From CAZJBS01 sp964544475 (GTDB lineage Bacteria > CLD3 > SB21): 21,651 bases of DNA. The stretch is taken from the NCBI GenBank assembly GCA_964544475.1, contig CAZJBS010000040.1:1-21651 (forward strand). The letters are read 5' to 3'. The position numbers were made by a program, and so were the translations under genes. The notes under the pieces are model-generated. The model saw nothing but the letters and a program-made list of their open reading frames with translations. It searched no databases and had not been told where the DNA came from. Positions within the stretch are counted from its first letter, which is position 1. The number at the start of each line of letters is the position of its first letter. Shown piece after piece: positions 20,273 through 21,651 of the stretch.

Positions 20273-20287
20273 TGTAAATAGATTACA
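20273..20287 (-). promoter_or_regulatory. Shared 15-bp palindrome-like motif, copy C
   Basis: TGTAAATAGATTACA, 75 bp upstream of the YdeI start. The arms TGTAA/TTACA are exactly inverted. On the minus strand TTACAT is followed after 16 bp by TAGAAT. Apart from this motif, I see no gene in 20205-20491. Confidence 0.6.
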
Positions 20288-20491
20288 GTACGATGTCTTT
20301 GAGGATATCTCCCTGCGAAACACCGAATAGCCCGGTGATAACGCCATTGGTCTGTGTAACCAATCAAACCCGAAGGAATCCGCCTCCGGAAAAGCCCGGT
20401 TACGCGCCCCACATTTTCCCGTGTTTTTTTCATACGAAATGATAAATTCCATCGGATTCGAAAAAACAACCACCAGCCAAGGAGTCCGACC

Positions 20492-21583
20492 GTGACCAGA
20501 CACCTTCTTCTTGCCGTCATCCTGTGCGCCGGCTTTTTTCCGGTACTCGCACAGGAATCTGAAAAGCCTCCCGGAAAATTCAGCGGGTACATGTTTGGCG
20601 ACGTGTTTTTCAATGCCGCCCGGGACGACAACTTCTCGTCACTGAAAAACACGGCGATTCCGGGTGACAAAGACACGCGCGGGTTCCAGTTCCGCCGCAT
20701 CTACCTGACGTATGACAACGACATCAGCTCACGCTTCAGTGCGCGCCTGCGCTTCGAAGCCGACCAGGTCGAATTGACTTCCAAAAAGGACAAGTCAAGC
20801 AAAACCGCCATCTTCGTCAAAGACGCCTCCCTGAAATGGAAAAACATTTTCGAAGGCAGCGACCTGATCCTCGGCATCCAGCCGCCGCCGTCTTTTGAAA
20901 TATCCGAAGCGGCCTGGGGCTATCGCTCGTTGGAAAAAACCATCATGGACTTGCGTGGAATTGCGAGTTCACGGGATTTCGGCCTCGCCCTGAAAGGCCG
21001 TTTCGACACGGAAGCGAATTACAATTACTGGGTCATGATCGCCAATAATAGCGGCGTCAATGCCGAGACCGACAAATACAATCGTTTCTACAGCCACATT
21101 CACGTCAAGCCGTTTGCCAATTTCCAGGCGACCCTCTATGCCGACTACAATCAGAAGCCGAAAATCCTGAGCGCGGATTCCTCAAAAACCATCGACAACA
21201 ACGCGACGACATTCGGCGTATTTGCCGGGTATTCGGAAAAAGACCGTTACAGTTTCGGAGTGGAGACGGTGATGTCGTCCACCCAAAATGGCCTTAACCG
21301 TTCGAAAACCAATAACGCGGTCGGTTTGACGGTTTTCGGAACCTATGCACTCACGCCCTCATGGGGGCTGGTGGCGCGTTTCGATTATTTCGATCCGTCG
21401 AATGACAAGGACGTCAAAGGCGATGCGCGGAATTACCTGTTGGGCGGCGTGACATGGAAGGTTGACAAAAACGTATCCTTCACGCCCAACGTGCAGGTCG
21501 AGACCTTCCAGAAACCACCCGGCGGCAAGGCTCCCGACGCATCCGTCACCTACCGGATCACGTTCTTCTATGCTTTCTTGTGA
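20492..21583 (+). CDS. Outer-membrane porin-like beta-barrel protein
   Basis: A 363-residue precursor from a GTG at 20492, with AAGGAG seven bases upstream. Signal peptide: MTRHLLLAVILCAGFFPVLAQ, cut after AQ. The mature part has alternating amphipathic strands: FQFRRIYLTYDNDISSRFSARLRFEADQV, HVKPFANFQATLYADY, TTFGVFAGYSEKDRYSFGVETVMSS, WGLVARFDYFDPSND and a C-terminal strand SVTYRITFFYAFL that ends in aromatic and hydrophobic residues. The pattern FQFRRIYLTYDNDIS...RLRFEAD resembles the N-terminal part of phosphate-selective (OprO/P-like) porins. Ligand is unknown. Confidence 0.8.
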   Translation: MTRHLLLAVILCAGFFPVLAQESEKPPGKFSGYMFGDVFFNAARDDNFSSLKNTAIPGDKDTRGFQFRRIYLTYDNDISSRFSARLRFEADQVELTSKKDKSSKTAIFVKDASLKWKNIFEGSDLILGIQPPPSFEISEAAWGYRSLEKTIMDLRGIASSRDFGLALKGRFDTEANYNYWVMIANNSGVNAETDKYNRFYSHIHVKPFANFQATLYADYNQKPKILSADSSKTIDNNATTFGVFAGYSEKDRYSFGVETVMSSTQNGLNRSKTNNAVGLTVFGTYALTPSWGLVARFDYFDPSNDKDVKGDARNYLLGGVTWKVDKNVSFTPNVQVETFQKPPGGKAPDASVTYRITFFYAFL

Positions 21584-21589
21584 ACAGGA

Positions 21590-21651
21590 ATTATGCATTC
21601 ATCTGTGAACATCTGCGCCATCTGCGGATAAAGCATTATGCATTCATCTGT
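21590..21651. repeat. Start of a tandem repeat, 45-bp period
   Basis: The unit starts 'attatgcattcatctgt' at 21590 and again at 21635, and includes 'atctgcgccatctgcggat'. It is related to the array at 11258 and runs off the end of the window. Confidence 0.75.

Overview
The first 9.3 kb of this window is a chromosomal-type (sedentary) integron; the other 12 kb is ordinary chromosome of mixed small operons. An integron-family tyrosine recombinase (minus strand, 98-1063) faces away from an array of 11 gene cassettes, all transcribed on the plus strand. The array starts at a putative attI core (1182-1188) and each cassette ends in a recognisable or degenerate attC site; the last is near 9265. Two 100-base runs of N inside repetitive DNA (14132-14231 and 14331-14430) show this is a draft, probably metagenome-assembled, scaffold. 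The host is a Gram-negative bacterium of moderate GC: it has a porin-like beta-barrel with a signal peptide, a CcmH-type cytochrome c maturation protein and a KtrB/TrkH potassium channel subunit. Noncoding repeats of the types 'atctgcgtcatctgcggat' and 'aacacggattgaacggat' are abundant. I cannot fix the phylum.

Cassettes in order: (1) DUF4160 + DUF2442 pair; (2) MntA/HepT (MNT-HEPN) toxin-antitoxin; (3) a DGQHR/DndB-like protein tightly coupled to a HEPN-like protein, the best candidate for an undescribed two-gene system; (4) a second, apparently identical copy of the MntA/HepT cassette, so that cassette 3 lies between 733-bp direct repeats; (5) VOC/PhnB-like protein; (6) YCII-domain protein; (7) dihydrofolate reductase/RibD C-terminal family protein; (8) putative PD-(D/E)XK protein; (9) TehB-like methyltransferase; (10) a short ORF of unknown function; (11) VRR-NUC-like nuclease. 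At least four of the 11 cassettes are toxin-antitoxin-like or HEPN pairs, and two more look like stand-alone nucleases. This fits the known role of large arrays as stores of stabilisation and defence genes.

From 9266 to 12240 come a polytopic membrane protein with a C-terminal soluble domain, a truncated MFS transporter that runs into a 50-bp-period tandem repeat, and an AT-rich minus-strand pair of small membrane proteins with its own inverted-repeat promoter region and terminator. From 12182 to 15029 lie a strong sigma-70-like promoter, a leader hairpin, ktrB, a repeat region with two assembly gaps, and a ccmH-like gene. From 15121 to 20204 is a minus-strand run of small stress or housekeeping proteins (DUF4256, DoxX, DUF1801, VOC, metallophosphoesterase, a DinB remnant, a YdeI-DUF6958 fused ORF, a frameshifted remnant, YdeI). 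Three of these transcription units share a 15-bp palindrome-like motif 59-99 bp upstream of the start, which suggests one regulon. The window closes with a porin-like gene and the start of another short tandem repeat.
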